A stretch of 53,365 nucleotides of DNA from Didymodactylos carnosus (lineage: Eukaryota; Rotifera; Eurotatoria; Philodinida; Philodinidae), in assembly GCA_905250885.1 (NCBI GenBank), contig CAJNOQ010000368.1, positions 1 through 53,365 of the forward strand, written 5' to 3'. The position numbers and the translations under genes are program-made. Each line of letters begins with the position of its first letter. The first letter of the stretch is position 1. Of this stretch, positions 12,554 to 24,541 are shown one piece after another. The notes under the pieces were generated by a model, which saw only the letters and a list, made by a program, of their open reading frames with translations, did not search any database and was not told the DNA's origin.

Positions 12554-14922
12554 ATGAATATCGTGGTTGATAGTCCACGAAAACGTCAATTATTATTTAA
12601 TATAACAAATGTGAAAAAAGGCAAATTAATAAAGAATGTTAATGAAATTGATGAAGATTTATGGGCACTTGATCGAGGTAAGTAGATTTATCATTTGATT
12701 TTCCATATTCTATCTCATGTCTGCCTCAGTTTCTGCTTCTTAATAATAAACTAAATGATCGTTCACAAAAATAGAAGACATTATTTTAAATTCTAAAAAG
12801 GTTTTCGATGTTTCCTCATATGCTCAGTTTGAATCACATGTCGAAAAACTGTTAATTCATTCAATTAGAGACAATGTTTTCTCTTGATACTAGAGTATAA
12901 TTTTTGTTTTAGAAAACTGGCCACAAAATGCACCGAAAATTTGTTTGCAAGATACGGATAATGAGGATGAAAATCTTGCATGGTCATCAGAATGTCCCGA
13001 ATTGTTTCAAACAACAAAATCAAATAGTTTAAAAATGGAAGATATATCCTCTTCAATAAATGTTGCCGATTGTCTTCGACATAGTAGTGCCAATACAAGT
13101 TTAAATGAGTCAGCATCGATGGATCTAATCGGTTTTATTAACAAGAGCAGTGAGAATGATATTATTTCAGTTATTGAAAGTACCGGTTTCACACTTGGTA
13201 AATAAAATCAAATCGGCAGCATAAGGGAGATAACTGAGTAAATAACCATTCGTCGATTTGTCTGATACATCAACAGTCGTTGTTTTAGTTAAAAACACTT
13301 CTGCTGAACTTATCTAAAGTTATATAGTATAACACTATTCTTTTTCTTTTTAAGAACCTGTTGGTTCATGTGATCAGTCATCAGGTTATCATTCCTTTGA
13401 TACATCATCATTTGGTCAACATCAACGACGTCTTTCTTCTCATCGACGTCCTCTATTAAATCCATCAGCAAAAGAATTTTCATTAGACACCATTTCTGAT
13501 GATTATTCTTCAAATCAGCACCATCAACATGTACCGTTACTATCATCATTACCACATGTTCCACGTTATCCAACATCATATGAATACAAATTTGGCTCAT
13601 TAGGACGTGGTGATAATGAATTTTTAGAACCAAATGGTATTTCATTTTTATCCGATGGTAAAATTGTTATTGTCGATACAAATTCCAGTCAAGTGAAAAT
13701 CTTTGATCCATTACGTCGTGAATGCGTATTCAAATTTGGCGTATCTGGTACTCGAGCTGGTGCAATATTATATCCTTATCGTATTGCTGTTTTACCCGGT
13801 GATCAATTAGTGTTAGTTCAACGTTCGCCTCGACCAATGATACAAATATTTGACAAAAATGGACAATTTATACGCCGATTTGGTAATGATTTGGAATCAC
13901 CACGTGCTGTTTGCATTGATCAACAAGGTCGTATTATCGTAATTGAATCAAAAATTATGAAAATACATATTTATGAATCAACAAGTGGTAAATCAAGCTT
14001 CTCTGATTCTTGTGAAAGTATATCCTAGACGAAATCCTACGTACTATCTATTTCGTACTATGATTCCATATGATAATAACATTTAAAACTTCAGAATAAC
14101 TTCCCAGCAGAATCGTAATTGTTAGAATCCTACTAGGTTGTCGCTTAGGTTCGTTTAAGATCCTGAAAGAATTCTATAGGATTTTGGTAGAATAAAAATT
14201 TTTTATTAAATTTTTTAATTATTTTGCTAGAAAAACAAATCTATACGAAATTTTAGTAGTACATCTTTAGTATTCTATCAGGAAATTCATAGGTCTCTTA
14301 CTAGGGTAACTTCTTGACTTCTCAATTCTTTTCGTGAATTTAAACTAGCATGTATCTAGGATCTAGGTAGAAATTTCCCTGAGAAGTGAGCCGGTGGATC
14401 ATTAGAAGATGGTATAGACGAAAATCTTCATGTTTCTATTCCCATATCATGACATCTAGTAACGGCATTGTTATATTTGTGCTACAATTAACATTGTTCA
14501 TTTTAGGTCGTGTATGGGGTGCATGTGATTTAAAAGAACATTTAAGTTTTCCTACAAGTGTTTGTGTTAATGATCGTAATGAATTGTACGTCAGTGATAA
14601 TGAATCTCATTTTGTACGTGTATTTGATTATAATGGTGTTCATTTAAAAGATATTGGTGGTAACGGTAACATATCGTATCCAATTGCGTGTCGTATTAAT
14701 CAATCACGCCGTGAACTGATTGTTGTTGATAATCATGAAAATTTTAATATATCACTATATGATTATGATGGAAATAAGAAATATTCCTATTATAGTTTAA
14801 TGAAACATGCACAATGTTTCGATGTGGCCGTGGGCTATAATGATGAATTAGCAATGGCATCAAAAGATTATAAAATATATGTTTATAAATTGGGCGATTC
14901 TAATAATCATTATTACTATTGA
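12554..14922 (+). CDS. brat: Brat-like NHL-repeat protein
   Basis: Exons 12554-12677, 12913-13197, 13355-13987 and 14507-14922 join in frame to 485 codons. The first 190 residues are acidic or Ser-rich and disordered, with no RING, B-box or coiled coil. From about residue 200 a six-bladed NHL propeller follows: YEYKFGSLGRGDNEFLEPNG, VDTNSSQVKIFD, LYPYRIAVLPGDQLVLVQRS, QFIRRFGNDLESPRAVCIDQ, GRIIVIESKIMKIHIYE, LSFPTSVCVNDRNELYVSDN, VVDNHENFNISLYDYDG and KHAQCFDVAVGYNDELAMAS before DYKIYVYKL. This tracks the NHL domain of Drosophila Brat blade by blade, including the KHAQCFDVA and ASKDY motifs near the end. Brat-type NHL domains bind single-stranded RNA and repress target mRNAs, often with Pumilio and Nanos; that role here is inference. 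Intron 3 (519 bp) is far longer than the others. Absence of the B-boxes is the main departure from Brat/TRIM2/TRIM3. Confidence 0.85.
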
Positions 14923-17723
14923 TCGAAAACCAAAACCGTATACATACTTATTCAGAAAATAGTATAGCCAGTGCAGTGTTTAAAAAATTTTTGTCTCACA
15001 AATTTTTTTCTCTTTTTTTCGTTTAACTTCTTTTGTAATTAAAATTAGAATTTTTTACCAATTATTTAATTTTTTTGTGTGCATTTTTCTTCTTCTTCTT
15101 GTTAACTGCTTGTTCTTGTCTAAATATTTTGTTCCTCTTAGTTTGTTTGATAGTATTCAAAATACAATCATTTAATTACCAAAGATGTGAGAAGAAACAC
15201 TCGCAGTGTGTTCAAGCTGATTAAGAGTGACATGTCACTTTTATTTCATTTTCCCTATGTTTTCTGTGTGCTTTTTCTATATCGATAAACCGTGATAAAG
15301 AAAGTTTCCAATTTGTTTAGCTGAAGAATGTAGATTAAAATTTATCTGACGGAAAACTATAGTCAAAACTACGTTAGGTCGCCAATCCTGATAAGTACTT
15401 TCGACTGCTACAATTTTTTACATAGAACTTTCCCTCTGATTTATGGCATAGTGAATGATCGAATTATGGTTTCGTCTCCTCCCCTAAAATCTCGATATAA
15501 ACTAAAATTAAAAAGGTCTCTCAGAATCTAAAAGGAGTAGATGTACTCAGAAAACGTTTTTTTCCATTGTAGAGAACCCGTTTGTTCATAACATTCTCCT
15601 TGGCTAATTCAAACGACTAGTAACAATACGTTCTTCGAATCTATTCTGACTAACATAAAGTTTTCCATTTTTATTTGTTTACTTGCTCCCGATAAACTTT
15701 TTGTTTAAAAGTCTTAATTTTTTGATATTACAATATTTCAAATTTGCGTATACAAGAATTGGGCTTAAGGATGAAAGTCATGTGCTTTTGTCGTACAACA
15801 CATTTTAATTATTTTTCGCAGTCCCTTCGCACTCAGTCAATGGGACGGCACTTAGGTACTGAAAGTGGCTGACTTCCACATTCGAATGCGCACACTTAAA
15901 GTGGTTAAATTTTTTATTCTCGCATAGAATATTGTCAGGGTTTCCATATCTCATATCAATTCAGACGTGAAATTTTAAAACCTTATTCTGCCAAAGCTGA
16001 TCGCAGGTTCGGACTCTCTATAATTGGTTACCTTGTACATAACAAGTTTTGAATCGGGGTACTCTAGAAAAATTTCTTACTTCCATTTAGCCCTTGGTCC
16101 CCTCCAGAAACTTCGTAAAAACTTTTTTTGTAAACAACGGGGAAAATTTTTTCCGGAGTGCCCCGATTCAAAACTTGTTGTGTACAAGGTAATCGGCCAT
16201 GGAGAGTCCAAATCGCCGATCAGTTTTGGTCAAACAAGCTTTTAAAATTTCACGGATGAATTATTGATATGTTTTACTTTCACTATACAATCGTAGCGAA
16301 CTTCCGCTATTTTAACTTCATAACGTTTTTGATATTTCTACATTTTCGCTGGAAGAAAACTTGCTCAACCTTTCCAAACAAAGAAAACGGTCGAGTGTAT
16401 CAAAAGCAAGCAAAATAAAAAGTGCTGTCTAAAGCGCTTTCAGTATCGTATACTAACGACATCTTTTGCACTTTTGAAAATAGAACATTTATGCTTCTTC
16501 ATAATACAATTAGTACTTTATTCAACAGTGCTGGAAAAACTGCCTAAATATCTTTCTCGTACTCATTTTACGTCAAAGAGCAAACTTGAATAAAAATTGT
16601 CCACATAAAAGTGCTATTTCAATGGCGATTTTGTCAACGACGATCGATAATGGGTCATTTGTAGCTGATTTAGAGTAGAGAGAATCTTCCAGTAAATTGT
16701 GCACTAACATTTCGTGATAGATTAACCCTGCAGAAGAAATGCTGCAATTTGATTAATCAAAACACAATAGAGAATTTTTTTGATCAGGACACTCTACATT
16801 AAAAACTAGAGATAAATTGTTATATTTAACATAAAAAAACAAAAAAATTGCGTTTTTGTATCTTGATTGAATTATTTTGACCTACTATCTTCATCTCAGT
16901 GGTTCTAGATTATGGTAACCTTGGAGTAAACATCCATATCGATATTTCCGACAAATTTTAACGAAAAATCGATAACATATCCTTTTTCAAATATTGATTT
17001 GCACCTATACTAGTTTTTACTCTTTTTCTTTCTGTTTGCTATATTATTTCTTTCTTAGCGGACCTGCCTGTCTCGCAAAAAAAAAGAAATAATAAAAGTG
17101 TGTTTTTTCGTCTGTTCTTCTTTTTTTTTAGCTTCACTAGCAATAGTGAATATTATTTTGCACCAGTATAAGAATATAGAGAATATCTGTCAAAGAACAG
17201 CTGATTTTTTTTCTTTACTCTGTTCTCTGTTGCAGAGTTGCTTTGACGCGACTTTCTTTCTGTTTTTCTTTTTGTTATGGAAACAACAATATGTTGCGAG
17301 AAAAAAAAAAGGCAGCCATCGATAATATTCACTACACAAGATCTCACACTTTTTTCAAGGTTTTCGTGCTATACAAGTGTCATAGTAACATACGTAAGAT
17401 GAACACTACTTGTACTTAGATAATTCATATGTTTATAACTGGAAACTATTTTAATTATTTCACCTTGAACAATATTCGATTTCTATTTTTTCTCTGTTCT
17501 CTTGTGTGATTGCATAAATATGTTGAAATTTTTCCCTGCTTTTTTTGTTGTTTTCTGTTTTGATATTATGTTAGGGAAACGAACACCTATTAAAACTCTT
17601 CATGTCTCATTTTTCTTTGAAATGTTATTGATTTATTTTAGATCTAATAACAGAAAGGAAAAATAAAGAGTCACACATATTCAGTTTTTTCCTTTGTTTT
17701 CATCTTCTGATGTTCAATTGAAA
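14923..17723. other. Non-coding stretch between the NHL and MEIOC genes
   Basis: The first about 200 bp are T-rich and probably 3' UTR. A strong foldback repeat sits at 15964-16253 (listed separately). No coding signal was found; short T-rich runs near 17020-17290 give spurious frames. Confidence 0.5.
15964..16253. repeat. Foldback element with about 109-bp arms
   Basis: The left arm 15964-16072 and right arm 16145-16253 are inverted copies. The best-conserved core is TACCTTGTACATAACAAGTT with TTTGAATCGGGG on the left, against CCCCGATTCAAA and AACTTGTTGTGTACAAGGTA on the right. The outer parts (GTGAAATTTTAAAA / TTTTAAAATTTCAC) also match. The spacer is 72 bp. No coding capacity, so it reads as a MITE-like foldback. 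Confidence 0.8.
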
Positions 17724-20700
17724 ATGGTTACTATGCAATCATCAACAATGGTAAGAGGAAGGATGACTTACTGTTCTTAAGAAAACGATATCACATCCTT
17801 TAAAAATTATCACAACTACATATTATATTTAGATCGACGATAATTCATTACGTGCCTATTTACGACAGAGTCTTGCTTGGGATTTAGATGAAAGTGGTCC
17901 ATCAAACACTACAATAACAACAAATTCATCCGCTGGAATACCGGACTGTTTTTTAAGTTCGAGTATGATAAATAGTGATAAATTATTAGATAGCTCCGTT
18001 AACTTTCCTCGTGAAATGAGGTAGGTAAAAATATTCATTTCTCGTCGTGTGCTAATTTATATATTTTTAGAACGGCTAATCTAAACCAAATGGTGTCAAG
18101 TATCATTGATGAAAATCCAGAATATCGCAGTGCATTAATGCAGCAACAAGCGCAACACAATGCAACAGTAATTGATGCTGCTCAATATATGCATAATATG
18201 AAAAGGTTTGTGCTCTTTTATCAAAGAATATTCTTAAGAGTAATGCGTACTTCAGAAGAACCTGGTAAACTCTGTAACTATTGATGATGCTTATCCTAAA
18301 AAGAGTAATTGAAGCAGAATAGCATAATCAACTACTATTGTTTACAGTTACATTAGTTACGAGTTTATCTTTGAATTTTTACAACCTTTCATCCGTTCGC
18401 AATGCGTCTGTGTTAGTGTCATCTATCGGTCTTTTGCTATTCTAGTGCACCACGAACAACAAAAACATTTGGTTTACTATCGGAAAGCGGGCATCCAAGA
18501 AATTTTTCAGGTAAGTAACTAATTCTTGTTTAATTCGCAGTGTTACGTTGCGTTACTTTAGATTCATCAATGCCAGGTGTAGCTCCACCAAAAGTGATTC
18601 AGGTATTACTACGAAAACCAGATCGTACAGGTGCAAATGGTGCTGTTATCAATATGTCATTGCAACAGTTTCGTCATTTACTTGGTTTACAACGAAGTTC
18701 CGGTTCCGGAAATAGTTTAGATAATAATCCTCGTTCATTTCGTAATGAAGGTCGTCGAGTTGGCCAAACAGCGAATAATAATGGCATCAGCAACAATTAC
18801 AATAATACGCCATCTTGTTCATCTTCAAATTCATCGTCTTCATCCACAACACCATCGTCGCAAACGGTAGCCGCTGTTTTACGCTTTTCAAATGCCACAG
18901 CTTTTAAAAACCAAGATAATAGAAAAGTTCAGCAACAACAACAAAATCAATGGACACATGAACAACAGCAGACTGTTTATTCGCAACAGTTTCCCCAACA
19001 ACATCAGCCTAATGCAGTATCACAACCATCAATGCTATACCGACCACAAAGTAATAGCAACCATAGTCAACCACAACAATTTTTTCGTGATAGACAACAA
19101 TCAACAAATACGAATCGTGTGGCATCTCCATCGCCAATGAATTTCAATCAATTTGGTCAACCACAATACGATTGTTCAACAATGACAGGTCGAATACCAA
19201 CAATATATAATAATTCAAGCGATGTCGCTGTTTCACCAGTTGCAACATGTCATGAAATAAGGTAGATGATGGTTCTCATTTGTAGCATGATCAAAAGGAT
19301 GACTTACGGTTATTTTTATTCTTGCATGTGACATGTGAGAAATATTTTTTGTTTTCAGCTGTTTTCGATCGAACAGGTACACTAAACATTTTGAGTCCAT
19401 TTGTTGTTGTTGTTTTCGACTCACATGCACATACAATCTGTTTCACGTGCGTCTTTCTTTAAATCAGGGTTGCCAACTCTTCCGATTTTTACTATATTTT
19501 TTCTTACGACTCTTTCGGAGTTTTAGTGGTTTCATCTTAATCTATCCTAGTTCTTGCGGTTGGCAATCCTGTTTTCAATATGCACAATAACTAACTTGAC
19601 ATCGCAATTGGTAGTGCTTTATTTCAGTGTTATGCTCGCTTTTTTATCTTTGGCGGAGCTTGGATGTGCTTCTTTTTGTTTTATTTTATATAAATTTTAT
19701 ACTCATTTATACTTCGCTTTTTTTTATAGACGAACCGGAGCAGCGAACACATTACATATAGCTATCGAAAAGTGTTATGAACAATTGAATTATATACGAG
19801 ATAGCTATGCTGAGGTAAGAGCTCTAGCTTTTGTACATGTTCTGGATCGGCATACATTCTTTCTATAGAAAAGTTCACGCATGTGACGTTTTGAACCCAG
19901 CCTTGGTTAGAAGAGACACGCGTGCTACTGACGCAGAATTATGAATCAGCATATTTTTTGCACATTGATAAGTATCTTCCTGTCACATTAGAAATAACTT
20001 ATTGGGTGGCACCTAGTGTAAAACTTTTTAGCAGACAAAAACTGTGCACTTTTCGATCATTCAGTTGACAGAAATATTTTTAGACCGAATCAAAAATTGG
20101 TGTTCAAATTGCTTATAAATCACCATCAATTGTTGATATTACGAATATAACAATGCCGTCATTATCAAATAATCCATCTCGAGTTGATCGATTAGTGGCT
20201 GAATATATCTACGAACATTCAAGAGTAAGTAGAAAGAAGAAAACATGATAAATTGTAGAAAAAATTATTTTTTCGATGAATTAGGTTGTTCGACTTCACG
20301 AACGTGTCAAACAATTATTGGGTATGCAAGATATTGAATCAACAGAGCCAGCGATTGAAGAATGGTTGAATGCTATTAACGTGGTACAAGAAAGACGTAA
20401 ACAAGAAATCGATAATGCGGCTGAAAAATGTCGTACTGGTGAACCTAGAGTTCCAGATGAAAGAGGTATTTTTTTTTAATTAATTATAACTAATTTATAA
20501 TTCTTGTCCATTTTTGTAGATGTTTTGGCACTTGCTGAAGCATTGCGTGTTTTACGTATAACGACAAGAAAAATTCGCACAGCGTTATGGTATTGGCTTT
20601 ATTGGGCAACAAATAATTCGACAACAAAAGTTACACTAGTAGCACGTCAACAAGAAGCATCTCAAACTGAATCAGCATTTAATCATCACTTACCAAACTG

Positions 20701-21293
20701 TCCATTACATTCCTCAAATATCTATGATCAACATCATTCACCAAAAACACAATTAATGGCGCGTCAGGTAACGATTTTGAGAAAGATTTTTACCTCATAA
20801 GCGGTATCATCTAAATATTTCAAAGTCTTTTCCGTTTTAGGATGATCAAATAAATTCTCCTCATACATTTTATGATCTATCACCCCAATCATGCGTTGTT
20901 CCACAGCAAAATGGTTTTTATTCTCAATTAATTAAAAATCATCAGACACAATCTTTATTACATGATGTTAATGAATTTAATAAAAATTTTATGATTGGTA
21001 ATAATAATGGTTCAATGAATGGTTACTATGGTGATAATAATGACGAATATGATGACGATGATGATGATAATAATAATGATACTAATTTGAAAGTAGAAGA
21101 TGATAATGTTATCTTTAATTCATTTTTACCAGATGATCAAAGTATTGTACCATCGACATCAAGAATTACACCAAATGATACAGAAGGCGAAACAAATGTA
21201 TTTAATCCTGAAGAAAAAAAAACAATATTAAAACGAATTAAAGGAGCACAAGTAGCAAACGAAAATAATAAAGAAAATGAATGTAACGAATGA
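17724..21293 (+). CDS. meioc: MEIOC-like meiosis coiled-coil protein
   Basis: Ten exons (17724-17750, 17833-18020, 18071-18205, 18446-18510, 18541-19261, 19730-19814, 20084-20224, 20285-20465, 20520-20767, 20841-21293) join in frame to 747 codons; human MEIOC is about 950. The middle (residues about 140-380) is Gln/Ser/Asn-rich. The conserved MEIOC domain spans about 381-560: IAIEKCYEQLNYIRDSYAE, NNPSRVDRLVAEYIYEHSRV, RLHERVKQLLGM, WLNAINVVQERRKQEIDNAA, GEPRVPDERDVLALAEALRV and TRKIRTALW. The PSRVDRL, ERRK-EI-NAA and DRDVLALA/TRR-RTALW blocks are the family's hallmark. The C-terminus is Asp/Asn-rich. In mammals MEIOC binds YTHDC2 and sustains meiotic prophase by controlling mRNAs; the fly counterpart pathway is Bam-Bgcn. 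The acceptor of exon 5 could instead be at 18562 with the same frame. Confidence 0.88.
19465..19571. mobile_element. Small hAT-like terminal-inverted-repeat insertion in a MEIOC intron
   Basis: Within intron 5 of the MEIOC gene, CAGGGTTGCCAAC (19465-19477) and GTTGGCAATCCTG (19559-19571) are inverted copies with one mismatch, bounding 107 bp. CAGGG...GCCAAC termini are typical of hAT-family MITEs (family knowledge). The flanking octamers (CTTTAAAT / TTTCAATA) are only loosely alike, so a target duplication is not convincing. The host intron is 468 bp against a norm near 60. Confidence 0.55.
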
Positions 21294-23199
21294 ATACAAA
21301 AAAGGTGTTTTTTTTTCTCCCTCTATCTCGTATTCTATAAGATAGTTTGTTGTTTTGACGATCTTTTTTTCTTGATTTTTGTTGTTAGAAAACACAAATT
21401 TTCATTATTACCTCTATTTTTTTTGTTTGTTTTTTGTGAAATGCAAAACAAATCTCTTTTTTTCTCATATTTTTTGCTTAATGAATTTTTATCTACAAAG
21501 GTGTGGACAAGTGCATCTAAGCAAAAGTTTTCTTCGCTTCACTTTTTGTGTTCTCAACTAGTTCTCTGTTATGAAAATTATTTATTATTATTTTTTTTTT
21601 TTTGCTTTGAAGAAATGATCAAATTGATAGCGAAAGAAACCGTCCAATGTTTCTTTTTCTTTGAAACAAACATGCATTTTTTTTTTTTTAGTTGTTGCTC
21701 CTGCTTGAAGCAGAACTGTGTGTTAGTGTGTATTCTCTTTTCACTGTTGGCTCTTATTGTGTCGAGCAAAATGCAATTAAAAAAAAAATAAAACGTCCAT
21801 TTTCTTTTTGTGTATACACACGCTAGAATTCTCGTTCTAATGTGATTTTCTACACTGATATCGACGTGTAGACACATTGATAATCAATTAATCATTGTAG
21901 ATACTTTCGTTAATTTTGTGATAGGAACAGTTTGTATAATGCGTTTAATAAATAGTGTAGTGTGCTATATTTTGTTTGGTTTTTTTTGTTTTTTCGTTCA
22001 TATTTTACTCACTTAGAACGTGTAGACGTTCAGATGTTTTTTTTTCCATATTATTGAAATGATTGCGCACAGTTCTCTTAGCCCAGTAAATAGAAACCGT
22101 TGAGAAATTAGTAGCGCGCACTCAAAATTTTCCAAAATTAGATTTGTTTCAAGCAGCCATTACAAAAGTTACCAAGCCAATTTCCGGTGAGGATAGTCTC
22201 TATTTTGCCTTGTAAGAAAATAATTTTTTTTTTGTGCGTTCTTAGTGGATTTGGATCTGTGTTGGTTTTGTTTTCTTTTTTTGTCACAAGTTTTTTCGTT
22301 GCTCAACAAAGAACAAAACGTAAATGATCAATTGTGTAAATAATATGTTGATTATTTTCTTGCTTCTTTTTTTATTGTCAATGTGTTAAAAAAACATAGA
22401 TCTTTTTCTTTTTTGCGTTTTTCTTCTTAATTCTTATGTTTTTATTTGATCTGTTTTGTTCGTTTGTTTTTCTGTATTAGTCTGGTTATTCTTTTTCTTG
22501 TTTTTGTCGACGATGCAAATGAAAAACATGTGTAGTTGGTTTGTGCGTTTTATCCATGTGTTCGTGTATTTTCAAATTCAGATTTTTGTTAATAGAGAAT
22601 AATCAAATAAAACTCATGATGAGCTCGAAAATGATATTGACTTAATTAATTTCTAGTGGCCGATAGAACCTATCTGATTTGATTATGATTAGAAGTAACG
22701 CAAATTTTAACTTTTTACTAAAAGACTAATTGTATTAATTTTACTTTCAATTTAAAGATCCATTCTACTGAAAGAGAATGTTATGAGTGTATTTTAGATA
22801 AGCACTATAATGTTTCATGAAGAGTATGTAAATTATGTTGTCTCAGGTCAACAATAAGAATATTTTTCTTTGTTACAAGTAACTAGAAAAGAAAGAAAAA
22901 GCAGTAACAGATGTAAAAAATATTAATATATCAACGTCAGAATACAGTTTTACAAAAATTGTATACATAAACGAGAACTACTATTTTATCAAGGTATCTC
23001 TTTGAATATTTTTATTTTTATTTTACTTTATCTTACTCAATAAGTTGATTATTTTCGACTGCTTTAATTGTATTTTCTCATAAAAAAAAGCAAACAACTA
23101 ATATGTTTGGACAGTGTACAATATTTACTATACAAAAGATAAGTACTTTCAAAGTTCCATAAATAACTAAGATTTATAGAGTATCATCTGTTAAGAGGG

Positions 23200-23585
23200 A
23201 TGGTCTCTCAATTTAGATTTTTCTCAAACTTTTCCAGTTTGTAGAGAATACTATAAAGTTGATGTCCTGAAGTTTTTCCAGCTTATGGATTTTGGGAAAA
23301 AAATTAATTATTTAAAATTACCTAAATTTTCTCCTTGATATAAGAAAAACTAGACTCGGTGAGTAGCCAAAAATGGATTCTAAAAGTTTTTAGGTAGCCT
23401 ATCTTTTAGATCGTGAAATAGGTCCGTGAAGAAGAAGAAAATTTAATAACATTTGTTTAAGTAATTAATTCTTTTTCCAATGAAATAATGTTCATAACCT
23501 AGAAAAACTTGGATATATTACTTTGTGGTATCCTCTACAAGCTGGGAAAGTTTGAGTAAAAAATTAAAAACCTTCTTCAAGACTT
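23200..23585. repeat. Old inverted repeat, roughly 125-bp arms
   Basis: About 23200-23325 and 23455-23585 are diverged inverted copies. For example CTCAAACTTTTCCAGTTTGT on the left corresponds to ACAAGCTGGGAAAGTTTGAG on the right, and TTTTTCCAGCTTATG to CATAACCTAGAAAAA. It is clearly older than the hairpin at 25989-26141. Confidence 0.6.
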
Positions 23586-24442
23586 GAAACGTTTGCTGAT
23601 TTTTGACCGACGAAATTTCAAAAACCGTAAAATTTAATTCAAAAATAAAAATGATTTTGAGAAAAGCTTTCCTGAAGATCGATTCTGAACAACTTTTATA
23701 TCCAGAGATTCGCTCTAAAATGTTTGTGTAGCCGTGAGACTTTTTTCAAAATACTTTAGCGCTAAAATTCCGTCGGAAAGATAAAAGTTTAATTTCTGCC
23801 TCAAATTTCATTCGGAAACGATGACAATTTTTTTTTCGTATACAATTTCATGTACTCTATCGAACTATGCTACGATAAACTCTGCATATCAAAAACTGAA
23901 TTGAATTTTAAACATGGCTAAAAAACCTGAAAAACAAAAAAATTTTAATTAAAAACTACAAGGAACCGAAAAGATTTTAATACATATACTCTGAAGTATC
24001 CTGGTAAAATAAATCAGGTGAGAGAAGCTCCCATAACATGAGGTTAGATAATAATGAGCTCAAAATCATCTGATGGAGAAAAGAAGATCTTCTAGACTTA
24101 ATTAACTACAAATTATACATTAAAAATCCATGTATTTGAATGAACCATCTCGTTTAATCCGAACGATACAAGTAAAGCGTTTCTTTTTCATGCATATAGT
24201 AGAGTACTCTCTATCGAATGCAAAAGCAATCACTTGAACATTGCGAGAACTAGCCAAGATAATACCAAATTATTAGACATGTGTTCTGTTCAAACGTTAG
24301 CGGGTGGAAAAAATGTTCGATCTATCATCATGTTCGATAGTAAGTGTCCCGGCCCAAAACCACTGAAAAATGGCAAAAATACGGTAAGAACTTCCTGGTA
24401 AATCAGAGTACTCTATCCATCTGTAGAGTCCTGCAAGTTAAT

Positions 24443-24541
24443 CCTAACCTAACCTATAGGTTAGGCTAGATTTAGGTTATGAAATAGGTTTTATAGGTTA
24501 GGTTGTAGGTTACGCCATTGATAACCTATTTTTAACCTAAA
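24443..24541. repeat. Island of CCTATAGG-type palindromic words
   Basis: The 18-base perfect palindrome CCTAACCTATAGGTTAGG (24448-24465) is surrounded by further forward and reverse copies of AGGTTA/TAACCT: TTTAGGTTAT, ATAGGTTAGGTTGTAGGTTA, ATAACCTATTTTTAACCTAA. Such density is absent a few hundred bases away. The word is not in simple tandem register, unlike a telomere-type or microsatellite array. Confidence 0.75.

Noticed and set aside
16006-16016. GGTTCGGACTC as a tRNA B-box
   Set aside because: It lies in the arm of a foldback repeat; no matching A-box or acceptor stem was found.
21372-21877. Overlapping frames on both strands after MEIOC
   Set aside because: They come from T-homopolymer runs; no domain or codon pattern.
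7707-22342. Pumilio-type TGTAAATA sites after NSMAF (7707) and MEIOC (22335)
   Set aside because: By my rough base-composition estimate about a dozen such octamers are expected per strand in 53 kb of this AT content, so their position is not informative.
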